From NCBI GenBank assembly GCA_003023195.1, contig PXRX01000026.1:24523-64320 (forward strand): a stretch of DNA of 39,798 bases, written 5' to 3'. Under the pieces are notes generated by a model. The model worked only from the letters and a program-made list of their open reading frames with translations. It ran no database searches and was not told where the DNA came from. The translations under genes and the position numbers were made by a program. Position 1 is the first letter of the stretch. Every line of letters starts with the position of its first letter. Source of the stretch: Halobacteriales archaeon QS_8_69_26. Its GTDB lineage: Archaea; Halobacteriota; Halobacteria; Halobacteriales; SW-7-71-33. Shown here piece by piece: positions 24,162 to 32,739 of the stretch.

Positions 24162-25085
24162 ATGGTCTCTGAGATCTTCGACCCGGACCGGTGGCAGGAG
24201 GTCGAGGCCCTCGACCTGCGTGACGTCACGTATCACCGCGCCCGGGACGTCGACGCAGTGCGGATCGCCTTCGACCGGCCCGAGGTGCGCAACGCCTTCC
24301 GGCCCGGGACGGTCGACGAACTCTACCGCGCGCTGGACCACGCCAAGCGCCAGACCGACGTCGGGTGCGTGTTGCTGACCGGCAACGGCCCCTCCCCGAA
24401 GGACGGCGGGTGGGCCTTCTGCTCGGGCGGCGACCAGACCGTCCGCGGGCCGTCGGGCTACGAGTACCGCGGCGACGACGCGCTGGAGGATCCACCGGAA
24501 GGTGGTGACGAAGACGCCGGGGGATCGGCCCCCGGCCGCCTGCACGTCCTGGAGGTCCAGCGGCTGATACGCCACATCCCCAAGCCGGTCATCTGCGTCG
24601 TGCCGGGGTGGGCCGTCGGCGGGGGGCACAGCCTCCACGTCGTCTGTGACATGACCCTGGCCAGCGAGGAGCACGCGAAGTTCCTCCAGACCGACCCCGA
24701 CGTGGCCTCCTTCGACGGCGGGTTCGGGTCGGCGTACCTCGCCCACCAGGTCGGCCAGAAGAAGGCCCGCGAGGTGTTCTTCCTCGGGAAGACCTACGAC
24801 GCCGCCGAGGCCGAGGAGATGGGCATGGTCAACGAGGCCGTCCCCCACGAGGACCTGGAGACCGTTGCCCTGGAGTGGGCCGACGAGATCACCACCAAGT
24901 CCCCGACCGCGATCCGGATGCTCAAGTACGCCTTCAACCTCGACACCGACGGGATGGTCGGCCAGCAGGTGTTCGCCGGCGAGGCCACCCGACTGGCCTA
25001 CACCACCGAAGAGGCCCAGGAGGGACGGGACGCCTTCGTCGAGGGCCGCGAACCGGACTTCTCGGAGTTCCCCTGGCACTACTGA
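24162..25085 (+). CDS. menB: 1,4-dihydroxy-2-naphthoyl-CoA synthase
   Basis: MenB, a crotonase-fold enzyme, cyclises O-succinylbenzoyl-CoA to dihydroxynaphthoyl-CoA. The 307-aa protein has the oxyanion-hole segments GGWAFCSGGDQ (82-92) and VPGWAVGGGHSLHVVCDMTLA (147-167), the MenB-typical DPDVASFDGGFGSAYLA (178-194), and the C-terminal FSEFPWHY close to the family's FPWYY-like end. Residues 93-125 contain a polar insertion longer than in bacterial MenB. The start is supported by the TATA box at 24131-24140. Confidence 0.95.
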   Translation: MVSEIFDPDRWQEVEALDLRDVTYHRARDVDAVRIAFDRPEVRNAFRPGTVDELYRALDHAKRQTDVGCVLLTGNGPSPKDGGWAFCSGGDQTVRGPSGYEYRGDDALEDPPEGGDEDAGGSAPGRLHVLEVQRLIRHIPKPVICVVPGWAVGGGHSLHVVCDMTLASEEHAKFLQTDPDVASFDGGFGSAYLAHQVGQKKAREVFFLGKTYDAAEAEEMGMVNEAVPHEDLETVALEWADEITTKSPTAIRMLKYAFNLDTDGMVGQQVFAGEATRLAYTTEEAQEGRDAFVEGREPDFSEFPWHY

Positions 25086-25150
25086 CCCGGCGGCGTGACT
25101 GACTTGGAGGCGATACCGACCGGGAGGCACTACCACGCGGGATCGGTCGT

Positions 25151-25170
25151 TTACAGTAAGTTTACTGTAA
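25151..25170. promoter_or_regulatory. Operator-like dyad, copy 2
   Basis: TTACAGTAAGTTTACTGTAA, the same half-sites as at 6614 and 39431 with GT in the centre. It is 45 bases upstream of the TATA box for the 5'-nucleotidase and downstream of menB. Flanking TCGT/ACGA nearly extends the dyad. An upstream activator or repressor site for the nucleotidase is the simplest reading. Confidence 0.7.
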
Positions 25171-25214
25171 GACGAGAGGGTATGGGTACCGGCAATACAT
25201 ACGTCGGGTAAATA

Positions 25215-25224
25215 AACTATATAG
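25215..25224 (+). promoter_or_regulatory. TATA box for the 5'-nucleotidase
   Basis: AACTATATAG predicts transcription starting near 25247, giving roughly a 70-base leader before ATG 25318. The 25255 ATG lies closer, but the codons between 25255 and 25317 are A/T-ending and rare here. Confidence 0.65.
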
Positions 25225-25317
25225 GGTTCTGTCGATCCGCATCGGGCTGAAAGTATGAGACTAGGTCGGGTCGACGTGTACCGAAGGCTTGAAAACGACG
25301 TTTCACAATACATAGAT

Positions 25318-26976
25318 ATGGCTCGAGACCGCGAGCGGCCGATCGGACGGCGTCGCTTCATCGAGGCAGTAGGGATCGCCGGCGTGGCCGGACTTGCGGG
25401 GTGCTCCGGCGACGGCGGGGACGAGGAAACGCCGACGGAGACGGAGACGACCGAGGAGACGACGGAGGAAACCACCCAGGAGACGACCACCGAGGAGACG
25501 ACGACCGAGCAGACCCCGGAACCGGCCAGCGGCCGGGTCACGGTGGTCCACGACACGCACTTCCACGGGAACCTCGGCGACCCGGACGACGCCGAGAACA
25601 TCGCGAACTACTTCGGCCTGATCGACCGGGTCCGGGAGGAGCACCCCGACGCCCTGGTGGTCGGCAACGGCGACGACCTGCACACGTCGCTGGCGTCGTC
25701 GGTGTTCGAGGGCCAGCACGTCGTCGACGCGTTCAACGCGGGCGGCCTGGACTACGACGCCTTTGGCAACCACGAGTTCGACCTGGGGCCGGAGTCGCTG
25801 GTCGAGAACGTCGCGGCCAGCGAGTTCACCTGGCTGAGCGCGAACGTCCTCGACACCCGGACCGGCGACGCCTTCGCCGCCGAGGAGGGCGCCCAGCGGT
25901 GGACGGTCCACGAACGGGACGGCGTCTCGGTGGGGCTGTTCGGCCTGGCACCGCCGAGCACGCCCGAGGTGAGCAGCGTCGGGGACGACGTCGAGGTGCT
26001 CGACCCGGTGGAGGGCGCCCAGGAGGCCGTCGACGCCCTGCGGCCCGAGACCGACCTGGTCGTGGCCCTGTCCCACCTCGGCACCGCCGACGCCGAACGG
26101 GTGGCCGCCGGCGTCGACGGCGTCGACGCCATCGTCGGCAACCACGAGGCCGCCGTCCTGGAGGAACCCCGGGTGGTGAACGACACGGTCCTCTCGTTCG
26201 TCGGCGACGAGTTCGAGTTCCTCGGCGAACTCCACCTCGACGTCGAGGACGGCGAACTCGCGGACCACGAGTTCCAGCGCCACGAACTCGCGGCCGCCGT
26301 CGAGGAGGGCCTCGAACCCCACCCCGAGATCGGTGACCTCCTCTCGGAGTACCAGGCCGAACTCGACGAGCGCCTGGGCGAGACCATCGGCGAGACCGAA
26401 ACCGAACTCGACGTCCGGGAGTCGGTCGTCCGCCACCGGGAGTCGAACTTCGGCAACTACATCGCCGACGTGATCCGCGAGGGGATGGACGCCGACGTCG
26501 CCCTCCAGAACGGCGGCGGGATCCGCTCGGACGCCACCTACGGGCCGGGCGAGATAACCCGCCGGACGGTCGTCACGATCCTCCCGTTCCCCAACGACAC
26601 GGTGTCGGTCGAACTCACCGGCACCCAGCTCCGCCAGGCCGTCGAACACGGCGTCGGCGCCGTCGGGGAGAACGACGGCCGGTTCCCGCAGGTCAGCGGG
26701 ATGAGCTACGCCTACGATCCCAGCCGGGAGGCGGGGAACCGCGTCACCGACCTCCAGGTCGGCGGCGACCCCGTCGCCGAGGACGAGACCTACGCGGTCG
26801 CGACCAACGACTTCATGGCCGCCGGCGGGGACGGCTACGACGTCCTCGCCGACGCCGACGTCCTCGTTCCCCCCGCCGAGGGCGAACGCCTCTCGGTCGC
26901 CGTCATGGACGCCATCCAGGAGGCCGGCACCATCGCCCCCGAAACCGAGGGCCGGATCACCGTCGAGGGCGAGTGA
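25318..26976 (+). CDS. Secreted 5'-nucleotidase / 2',3'-cyclic phosphodiesterase family lipoprotein
   Basis: The 552-aa precursor has a Tat signal (RRRF, 11-14) and lipobox LAGC (Cys29), then a Thr/Glu-rich surface linker (33-68). The mature enzyme is a two-domain UshA-type hydrolase: metallophosphatase motifs HDTHFHG (78-84), GNGDDLHTS (116-124), GNHEFD (150-155), SHLG and GNHEA, followed by the nucleotide-binding domain with ESNFGNYIADVIREGMDADVALQNGGGIRSD and NDFMAAGGDGYDVL. Such enzymes release phosphate from extracellular nucleotides. ATG 25318 is preferred over 25255 because the 21 upstream codons use AGA, CTA, AGG and ATA, rare in this genome. It sits between menB and menC without obvious link to quinone synthesis. 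Confidence 0.93.
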   Translation: MARDRERPIGRRRFIEAVGIAGVAGLAGCSGDGGDEETPTETETTEETTEETTQETTTEETTTEQTPEPASGRVTVVHDTHFHGNLGDPDDAENIANYFGLIDRVREEHPDALVVGNGDDLHTSLASSVFEGQHVVDAFNAGGLDYDAFGNHEFDLGPESLVENVAASEFTWLSANVLDTRTGDAFAAEEGAQRWTVHERDGVSVGLFGLAPPSTPEVSSVGDDVEVLDPVEGAQEAVDALRPETDLVVALSHLGTADAERVAAGVDGVDAIVGNHEAAVLEEPRVVNDTVLSFVGDEFEFLGELHLDVEDGELADHEFQRHELAAAVEEGLEPHPEIGDLLSEYQAELDERLGETIGETETELDVRESVVRHRESNFGNYIADVIREGMDADVALQNGGGIRSDATYGPGEITRRTVVTILPFPNDTVSVELTGTQLRQAVEHGVGAVGENDGRFPQVSGMSYAYDPSREAGNRVTDLQVGGDPVAEDETYAVATNDFMAAGGDGYDVLADADVLVPPAEGERLSVAVMDAIQEAGTIAPETEGRITVEGE

Positions 26977-27059
26977 CTGGCTGAACCGCGGGAGTGAACC
27001 GCCCGGACGGGGTAGGGGGTAGAACCGGCCGATCCGGTCGTCCCCACGGCGCGCGGGCC

Positions 27060-27166
27060 GTGAGCGAACGCGAACGGCCTCGCGCGAGGGGCGAGCATCG
27101 CAGGCGAGTGAGCGACCGTCGGGAGCGAACGAGCCGAGACGCGCAGTCGGTTGGGGAGGATCGAGG
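27060..27166. repeat. Dispersed G+C-rich element, copy B
   Basis: Noncoding sequence after the 5'-nucleotidase. Bases 27136-27166 match 20397-20427 exactly in opposite orientation, and 27108-27166 aligns closely with 31430-31486. It is followed directly by two hairpins (27186-27232). Confidence 0.75.
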
Positions 27167-27185
27167 TTGCGGTTCGGGTGGTCCT

Positions 27186-27232
27186 CGAAAATCTTCGATT
27201 TTCGGGATCCAGCGAGACGGCGACGCCGTCTC
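27186..27232. other. Two adjacent perfect hairpins
   Basis: CGAAAATC (27186-27193) pairs with GATTTTCG (27197-27204) over a 3-base loop. GAGACGGC (27214-27221) pairs with GCCGTCTC (27225-27232), also over three bases. They lie at the end of dispersed element B, about 130 bases before menC. They could form a terminator or processing signal, or be the end of a decayed mobile element. Confidence 0.7.
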
Positions 27233-27362
27233 TCGCGAGAATGGAAGGGGTCGAGGGCTTCCACACCGGTCCCGACTGTCCCGGTTCGTCAGGCACGACC
27301 CTCCGACCAGTATCGATCCCGACACCCAACGTATCAAGGGTCCACGGCCCCGACGGCCCGGC

Positions 27363-28514
27363 ATGACAGAGAGCGGGAGCGAGCCGCGGACCGGGACCGT
27401 CCGCACCCGCGAGTTCGCGGTCGACCTGGCGACGCCACTGGCGACGGCGGCCGGCCGGATCGACCGCCGACAGGGGTGGCTGATCGGGGTCGATGCCGGT
27501 GACGCAGTGGGGGTGGGCGAGGCGACGCCGCTGCCGGGGTGGACCGAGTCCCGCGAGGCGTGTGCCGACGCCCTCCAGGGGGCCGTCGCGGCGCTCCGCG
27601 AATTCGAGGACCTCCCGGATCCCACGGTGGACGCCACCGCCCCCGACTCCGGGGACGGATCCGGCCACCCGGCCCTCCCCGATCCCTCGGACGCGCCGGC
27701 CGCCCGGCACGGCCTGGCGACCGCGCTCGCGGACCTGCGCGCCCGGCGGGCGGGGGTCCCGCTGTCCCGGCACCTTCGGAACGAACGAGGGATCGACGAC
27801 GAAGCGGTCGAATCCGTTCCGGTCAACGCGACGGTCGGCGATGCCGAACCCGACGCGACCGCCGGTGCCGCCCGGCGAGCCGCAGACTCCGGCTTCGACT
27901 GCGTGAAGGTCAAGGTCGGGGCGCGGTCGCCCGACGCCGACCTCGACCGCCTGCGGGCGGTCCGGGAGGCGGTCGGCGAGGGCGTGGCGATCCGTGCCGA
28001 CGCCAACGGTGCCTGGGACCGCCCGACGGCCGGGGAATTCCTCGACCGGGTGTCCGGCGTCGACCCGGAGTACGTCGAGCAACCGCTCCCGGCCGGGGAC
28101 CTGGACGGGCACGCGACCCTCCGGGATCGATCGCCGGTGGACGTGGCCGTAGACGAGTCCCTCGCCCAGTATCCAGTCGACCGGATCATAGAGGCCGGGG
28201 CCGCCGACGCCGTCGTGTGCAAGCCGATGGCCCTGGGCGGCCCGGACCGTGCGCTTTCGGTCGCCGACCGGGCCGCCGGGGCGGGCGTCCGGACGGTCGT
28301 GACGACCACCGTGGACGCCGCGCCGGCCCGGACCGCGGCGGTCCACGTCGCCGCTGCCCTGCCGGACCCGCCGGCGTGTGGCCTGGCGACGGCCGACCGC
28401 CTGGCGACCGACCTGGGGACCGACCCCGCGCCCGTCGAGGGGGGACGGATCCGCGTTCCGGACGCGCCGGGCGTCGCCGCCCGCGAGGTCGCCGCGGGGT
28501 GGTGGGGCCGATGA
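27363..28514 (+). CDS. menC: o-Succinylbenzoate synthase
   Basis: MenC dehydrates SHCHC to O-succinylbenzoate. The 383-aa enolase-superfamily protein has the capping domain (TREFAVDLATPLATAAGRI...GWLIGVDAGDAVGVGEATPLPGWTE) and a barrel with catalytic KVKVG (Lys184), metal ligands Asp213 (RADANGAWD), Glu239 (VEQPLP) and Asp264 (VDESLA), and the second base Lys287 (CKPMALGG). The start ATG 27363 begins the conserved fold; the upstream open frame is repeat sequence. It overlaps menE by four bases. Confidence 0.93.
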   Translation: MTESGSEPRTGTVRTREFAVDLATPLATAAGRIDRRQGWLIGVDAGDAVGVGEATPLPGWTESREACADALQGAVAALREFEDLPDPTVDATAPDSGDGSGHPALPDPSDAPAARHGLATALADLRARRAGVPLSRHLRNERGIDDEAVESVPVNATVGDAEPDATAGAARRAADSGFDCVKVKVGARSPDADLDRLRAVREAVGEGVAIRADANGAWDRPTAGEFLDRVSGVDPEYVEQPLPAGDLDGHATLRDRSPVDVAVDESLAQYPVDRIIEAGAADAVVCKPMALGGPDRALSVADRAAGAGVRTVVTTTVDAAPARTAAVHVAAALPDPPACGLATADRLATDLGTDPAPVEGGRIRVPDAPGVAAREVAAGWWGR

Positions 28515-30088
28515 CCGCCGAGGGGGACCCGTACCCCGCCACGGACGAGCGCGGCGGACCGTCGGCCTGGCGGACCGTCGACGCCGTCGCCCGGCGGGCA
28601 CGGGACGCCCCGGACGCGACGGCACTGGTCGACGCCCCCACCGGCAAGCGGGTGACCTACGCGGAACTCGACCGAGCGGTCGGGGAGACGGTAGGCCGGC
28701 TGGCGGCCCTGGGGATCGAACCGGGCGACAACCTCGGGGTCGTGATGGAGACCCGGCCCGCCACGGTCCGGGTCGTCCACGCCGCGGCCCGCCTCGGGGC
28801 GGTGCTCGTGGGGCTGAACGTCCGCGACACCCCGGCGGCGGTGGCCGAGGCGGCCGACCGCGCCGACGTGACCGCCCTCGTCTGCGGCCGGGAGGCCGAG
28901 GACCTGGCCGCCGCGGCCGCCCGGGAGACCGCGGGATCCCTCCCGGTGGCGTCCGTCGACGCGGCCGGGGACCCGGAGGTTACCGCCCTCGGCGACCGCG
29001 ACCCCGCGGCCGTCGACCCGCACCGGTGGGGGCTGGCCGATCCCCGGACGATCCTCTTCACGTCGGGGACCACCGGCGAGCCGAAGCCGGTGGTCCTGAC
29101 GGCGGGCAACCTGCTCGCGAGCGCGACGGCCTCGGCCTTCCGCCTCGGGGTCGTTCCCGGCGATCGGTGGTACTGCGCGCTCCCGACCTACCACATGGGC
29201 GGGCTGGCGCCGCTCGTCCGGTCGGCGCTGTACGGCACCGCCGTCGTCGTCGGGCGGACCGCAGACGGGTTCGACCCGGAACGGGTCCACGACCGGGCCG
29301 CCGACCACGGCGCGACGGCCATCTCGCTGGTGCCCACACAGCTCCGGCGGATCCTCGACGCCCGGAACGGCGTGCCCGACTCCCTGCGGTTCGTCCTCCT
29401 CGGCGGCGGGCCGGTCCCGGAAGACCTGGTCCGGCGCTGTGACCGCCTCGGGGTCCCGGTCGCCCCGACCTACGGCACGACCGAGACGGCCTCCCAGATA
29501 GCGACCGTCCGGCCCGGGGAGACCGCCGACCACCCGGACTCCGTCGGCCGCCCGCTCCCGGTCACCGAGGTGCGGGTCGTGGGTCCCGACCGGACCGAGC
29601 GACCGCCCGGTGAACCGGGAGCCATCGAGGTTGCCGGACCGACGGTCACGCCGGGCTACTACGGGACCCCGGCGGCGACCGCCGAGGCATTCGACGGGCG
29701 GTGGTTCCTGACCGGCGACCGCGGCGTCCTCGGCGAGGACGGTCGCCTGTCGATCCTGGGCAGAACGGACGACCTGATCACCACCGGCGGCGAGACGGTC
29801 AGTCCTCAAACGGTCCGGGACGCCCTGGTCGAACTGGCGGGGATCGAGGACGCCGCCGTCGTCGGGATCGAGGACCCGGAGTGGGGGGAGCGAGTGGCCG
29901 TCCTCGTCGTCCCCGCGCCGGACGCCGACCCGTCGACCGAGGACGTGATGGAAGGGTCCCGGGACCGCCTGGCGGGCTACGAGCGACCGAAGACCGTCGC
30001 CTTCGCCGACGAGTTGCCCCGGACCCCCTCCGGCACCGTCGACAGGGAAGCCGTCCGGGGGGCGATCCGGGAACGAACGGAGGGCTGA
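28511..30088 (+). CDS. menE: o-Succinylbenzoate-CoA ligase
   Basis: MenE is the AMP-forming ligase that makes O-succinylbenzoyl-CoA, the MenB substrate. The 525-aa protein has FTSGTTGEPKP (183-193), PTYGTTETASQI, GRWFLTGDRGVLGEDGRLSILGRTDDLITTGGETVSP and the catalytic-lysine-region TPSGTVDREAV; note that the usual C-terminal Lys after SGT(G/A)K is not obvious here. ATGA overlap with menC and its place among men genes support the specific assignment over a generic acyl-CoA synthetase. Confidence 0.92.
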   Translation: MTAEGDPYPATDERGGPSAWRTVDAVARRARDAPDATALVDAPTGKRVTYAELDRAVGETVGRLAALGIEPGDNLGVVMETRPATVRVVHAAARLGAVLVGLNVRDTPAAVAEAADRADVTALVCGREAEDLAAAAARETAGSLPVASVDAAGDPEVTALGDRDPAAVDPHRWGLADPRTILFTSGTTGEPKPVVLTAGNLLASATASAFRLGVVPGDRWYCALPTYHMGGLAPLVRSALYGTAVVVGRTADGFDPERVHDRAADHGATAISLVPTQLRRILDARNGVPDSLRFVLLGGGPVPEDLVRRCDRLGVPVAPTYGTTETASQIATVRPGETADHPDSVGRPLPVTEVRVVGPDRTERPPGEPGAIEVAGPTVTPGYYGTPAATAEAFDGRWFLTGDRGVLGEDGRLSILGRTDDLITTGGETVSPQTVRDALVELAGIEDAAVVGIEDPEWGERVAVLVVPAPDADPSTEDVMEGSRDRLAGYERPKTVAFADELPRTPSGTVDREAVRGAIRERTEG

Positions 30089-30168
30089 GTGAGCCGTACC
30101 CGGAGGGTTCCGGCGGACTCGCAACGCGGGCGAGTGGATCCTTTACAACCCCGGATCTCTCCGGGGAG

Positions 30169-30178
30169 TTTTAACTTA
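30169..30178 (+). promoter_or_regulatory. TATA box for the nucleotidyltransferase/HEPN operon
   Basis: TTTTAACTTA is centred about 25 bases before ATG 30198, consistent with a leaderless transcript. Confidence 0.75.
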
Positions 30179-30197
30179 TCGAACCGTATTAGACTTC

Positions 30198-30887
30198 ATG
30201 AACTTCAATTCAGTTCAATCAGACCGTGGGTCGGGGGCGTACGTCCGGCTTCCCGTCCCGGTCGGTGATCCGGACGCGTTCCGACACGGGGCGACTGCCG
30301 ACGTCCTCCACGTCCTCGTGGACAACCCCGACCGAGCGTTCGCGAACCGGGAACTCCGCCGCGTGACGGGGCGCGGCCTGAGTGGTGTGAACGCTGCTGT
30401 CGACTCCCTCGAAGCGCTCGGCGTGATCGACGTCGACCGCTCCGGACGGGCCAACGCCGTCCGGATCGATCCGGAGATGCTCGTCAAACCAGACGACCCC
30501 GTGACCGCGATCCCCCAGTCGGAGTACCACACCCCGGTCAGGGAGATCCTCACCCGACTCGAGGAACGAATTCCGGGGGAGATCGGTGTTATTCTCTTCG
30601 GGAGCGTCGCGCGCGGCACCGCCGACCGGACGAGCGACATCGACCTGTTCGTCGTGGTCGACAACGACAGGATGGGGGCCCAGCGCGAGGCCCACGCCGT
30701 CGAACGGGAGATCGCCGACGAACGGTTCGGTGGCGACCGGTACGAGGCACACATCGTCGTCGAGCCGCGAGGATCGGCCGCGAGCCACGACCGGATCGAC
30801 GACGTCCTTACCGAAGGACTGACACTCCGGGATTCGCCGGGGCTCGATGCGGTGAAGGGGGAGGTGTTCGTCGGTGGGACTGAGTGA
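30198..30887 (+). CDS. Winged-helix plus minimal nucleotidyltransferase (MNT) protein
   Basis: The 229-aa protein joins a winged helix (36-92: TADVLHVLVDNPDRAFANRELRRVTGRGLSGVNAAVDSLEALGVIDVDRSGRANAVRI) to an MNT domain with the full GSx10DxD motif (Gly135-Ser136, Asp147, Asp149 in FGSVARGTADRTSDIDLFVV). MNT proteins paired with HEPN proteins are antitoxins that nucleotidylylate and silence the HEPN RNase; the winged helix could add autoregulation. Its end overlaps the HEPN gene by 14 bases. MNT assignment is firm; the antitoxin role is inferred from the pairing. The N-terminal ~20 residues use more A/T-rich codons than neighbours. Confidence 0.88.
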   Translation: MNFNSVQSDRGSGAYVRLPVPVGDPDAFRHGATADVLHVLVDNPDRAFANRELRRVTGRGLSGVNAAVDSLEALGVIDVDRSGRANAVRIDPEMLVKPDDPVTAIPQSEYHTPVREILTRLEERIPGEIGVILFGSVARGTADRTSDIDLFVVVDNDRMGAQREAHAVEREIADERFGGDRYEAHIVVEPRGSAASHDRIDDVLTEGLTLRDSPGLDAVKGEVFVGGTE

Positions 30888-31386
30888 CGTCGTCGCCGCG
30901 CTCGAACGGGTCGAGGGGTTGCTCGAGGACGGCGAGACGGGGCCCGCACAGGACTCGCTCTCGTGGCAGCGGCCGGGTGCCGACGCCGACATCCAGCTCG
31001 GCAAGGCCTGCGCCATGCTCGGGACGTGCCGCCAGCTGCGGCAGGGAACGAACAACTACGTGAGCATCGTCGAACTCTCGTTCAACGCCATCGAGCGGTC
31101 GTTCCAGTTCTACCTCGTCGAGATGACGGCAGCGGAGTCCGCGGACTACCGGAAACACGAAGGAGTGTTCGACGACATCGCGGCCCGGAACGTCTTCTCG
31201 GACGAGGACGTCGCCGGTCGGATCGACGCCTTCCGCTCCGAGCACCGGTCGCGGTTCTACTACGACACCGATCGGCCCGGCCGGAATTTCGCCGTGGCAA
31301 TGCACGACTTGGCGGAGGACGTCCACCGGTACCTCGTCGAGTTTGCCAGTGCCCACTCGCGATGCAACTGCGACGAGCGAGCGTGA
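30874..31386 (+). CDS. HEPN-like partner protein, possible toxin
   Basis: The 170-aa all-helical protein starts at GTG 30874 inside the end of the MNT gene, so translation is coupled. Helices include QLGKACAMLGTCRQLRQGTNNYVSIVELSFNAIERSFQFYLVEM and the later RIDAFRSEHRSRFYYDTDRPGRNFAVAMHDLAEDVHRYLVEFA. HEPN RNases carry a polar Rx4-6H motif; here the corresponding helix reads RSEHRSRFYYDT, so the motif is variant (Arg, His and Tyr present, exact spacing not standard). It could be an active toxin, a divergent one, or a non-toxic HEPN substrate-binding partner. It ends in an unusual CNCDERA tail. Confidence 0.72.
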   Translation: MGLSDVVAALERVEGLLEDGETGPAQDSLSWQRPGADADIQLGKACAMLGTCRQLRQGTNNYVSIVELSFNAIERSFQFYLVEMTAAESADYRKHEGVFDDIAARNVFSDEDVAGRIDAFRSEHRSRFYYDTDRPGRNFAVAMHDLAEDVHRYLVEFASAHSRCNCDERA

Positions 31387-31422
31387 TCACAGGAAGACGC
31401 TTCGCACCTTCCGCTGGACGAG

Positions 31423-31484
31423 CACTCGCGGGCGAGCGACCGCCGGGAGCGAGCGAGACGAGAAGCACAGTCCGCTGGAGAGGT
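31423..31484. repeat. Dispersed G+C-rich element, copy C
   Basis: Noncoding sequence after the HEPN gene. GCGAGCGACCGCCGGGAGCG and the following CGAGA...CAGTCCGCTGGAGAGG align with copy B (27104-27163) with scattered differences. It separates the HEPN gene from the threonine-aldolase gene. Confidence 0.65.
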
Positions 31485-31599
31485 CGTGGCACCCGGGCCG
31501 GCTGGGAGTCGATACCGAACGCGAGCGACCGGTCCGGGTGACGACCGGGATCGATCCGGTGGCGTCGGGTATTAGTCGCCGGCCACGAAAGGGAGGGGC

Positions 31600-32634
31600 A
31601 TGACAGACGACGGCATCGACCTTCGGAGCGACACCGTCACCAGGCCGGACGACCGGATGCGCGACGCCGCCCGCGACGCCGACGTCGGCGACGACGTCTA
31701 CCGGGAGGACCCCTCGGTGAACGAACTCGAACGGCGGGCCGCCGAGGCGGTCGGGATGGACGACGCCCTGTTCGTCCCGACGGGGACGATGGGCAACCAG
31801 GCCGCGGTGCGGGTCCACACCGAACGGGGCCAGGAGGCGCTGGTCGAACTGGAGAGCCACGTCTACAAGTGGGAACTCGGCGGTCTCGCCCAGCACTCGG
31901 CCCTGCAGGTGCGGACCATCGACGCGGGCGAGCGAGCCGTACCGACGCCCGAGGGGATCCGCGAGGGCTACGTCGAGGGCGACGCCCACCGGCCGGGTAC
32001 GGGCCTGGTCTGCCTGGAGAACACCCACAACAGCCGCGGGGGGGTGGCGGTCCCGCCCGAACGGATCGACGCCGCCGCCGAGGCCGCCCACGACCTGGGC
32101 CTGCCGGTCCACCTCGACGGCGCGCGGGTGTTCAACGCCGCCGTCGCCCACGACGTCCCCGCCGAACGGGTCTGCCGGGGGGTCGACACCGTGATGTTCT
32201 GCCTCTCGAAGGGGCTGGGCGCACCGGTGGGGTCGATGGTCGCGGGCCCCGAGGAGTTCGTCGAGGAGGCCCGCCGGGTGCGAAAGCTCCTGGGCGGCGG
32301 GATGCGCCAGGCCGGGATGATCGCCGCTCCGGGACTGGTCGCCCTGGAGAACGTCGAGCGACTGGCCGACGACCACGACGACGCCGCCCTCCTCGCCCGG
32401 GAACTCGACGGCGTCGGCGGCCTCCGGGTCCCCGACCCCGACACAAACATCGTCCTCCTCGACACCGAACCCGCGGGGGTCACTGCCGGCGAGTTCCTCG
32501 ACGCCTGCCGGTCCGAGGGGGTGCTCGGCACCCAGTTCGACGAGACGACGGCCCGCTTCTGCACCCACCTCGACGTCGACCGCGAGGACGTGAAGCGAGC
32601 GACCGACCGCGTCGTGGCCGTCGTCGGCGAGTAA
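31600..32634 (+). CDS. ltaE: Threonine aldolase family PLP enzyme
   Basis: The 344-aa fold-type I enzyme matches low-specificity L-threonine aldolase (beta-eliminating lyase family), which cleaves threonine or allo-threonine to glycine and acetaldehyde. Landmarks: LRSDTVTRP (8-16), GDDVYREDPSVNELE, VPTGTMGNQAA (59-69), ENTHNSRGG (140-148), HLDGAR (171-176) and PLP lysine Lys204 in FCLSKGLGAPVGS. GGTATTAG at about 31568-31575 is a likely TATA box, and GGGAGGGG directly precedes the ATG as a possible ribosome-binding site. It is monocistronic. The haloarchaeal family could also act on other beta-hydroxy amino acids. Confidence 0.93.
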   Translation: MTDDGIDLRSDTVTRPDDRMRDAARDADVGDDVYREDPSVNELERRAAEAVGMDDALFVPTGTMGNQAAVRVHTERGQEALVELESHVYKWELGGLAQHSALQVRTIDAGERAVPTPEGIREGYVEGDAHRPGTGLVCLENTHNSRGGVAVPPERIDAAAEAAHDLGLPVHLDGARVFNAAVAHDVPAERVCRGVDTVMFCLSKGLGAPVGSMVAGPEEFVEEARRVRKLLGGGMRQAGMIAAPGLVALENVERLADDHDDAALLARELDGVGGLRVPDPDTNIVLLDTEPAGVTAGEFLDACRSEGVLGTQFDETTARFCTHLDVDREDVKRATDRVVAVVGE

Positions 32635-32739
32635 GGGTCGGATCCCACACCGGCCGTTCGCCTGCGGTGAGCGTCGGACGAGGCGCGCGAAGCGGACCGG
32701 CCGACCACCCGTGCGGTGGTCACCCCGGGAAGCGGGTGG

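Noticed and set aside
25255..25317. Upstream ATG giving a 573-aa 5'-nucleotidase
   Set aside because: The 21 codons are unusually A/T-rich and rare for this genome; the Tat signal fits a start at 25318.
26957..30124. A 1055-codon minus-strand ORF opposite menC-menE
   Set aside because: Low-complexity Arg/Ser/Pro shadow; both plus-strand enzymes are intact.
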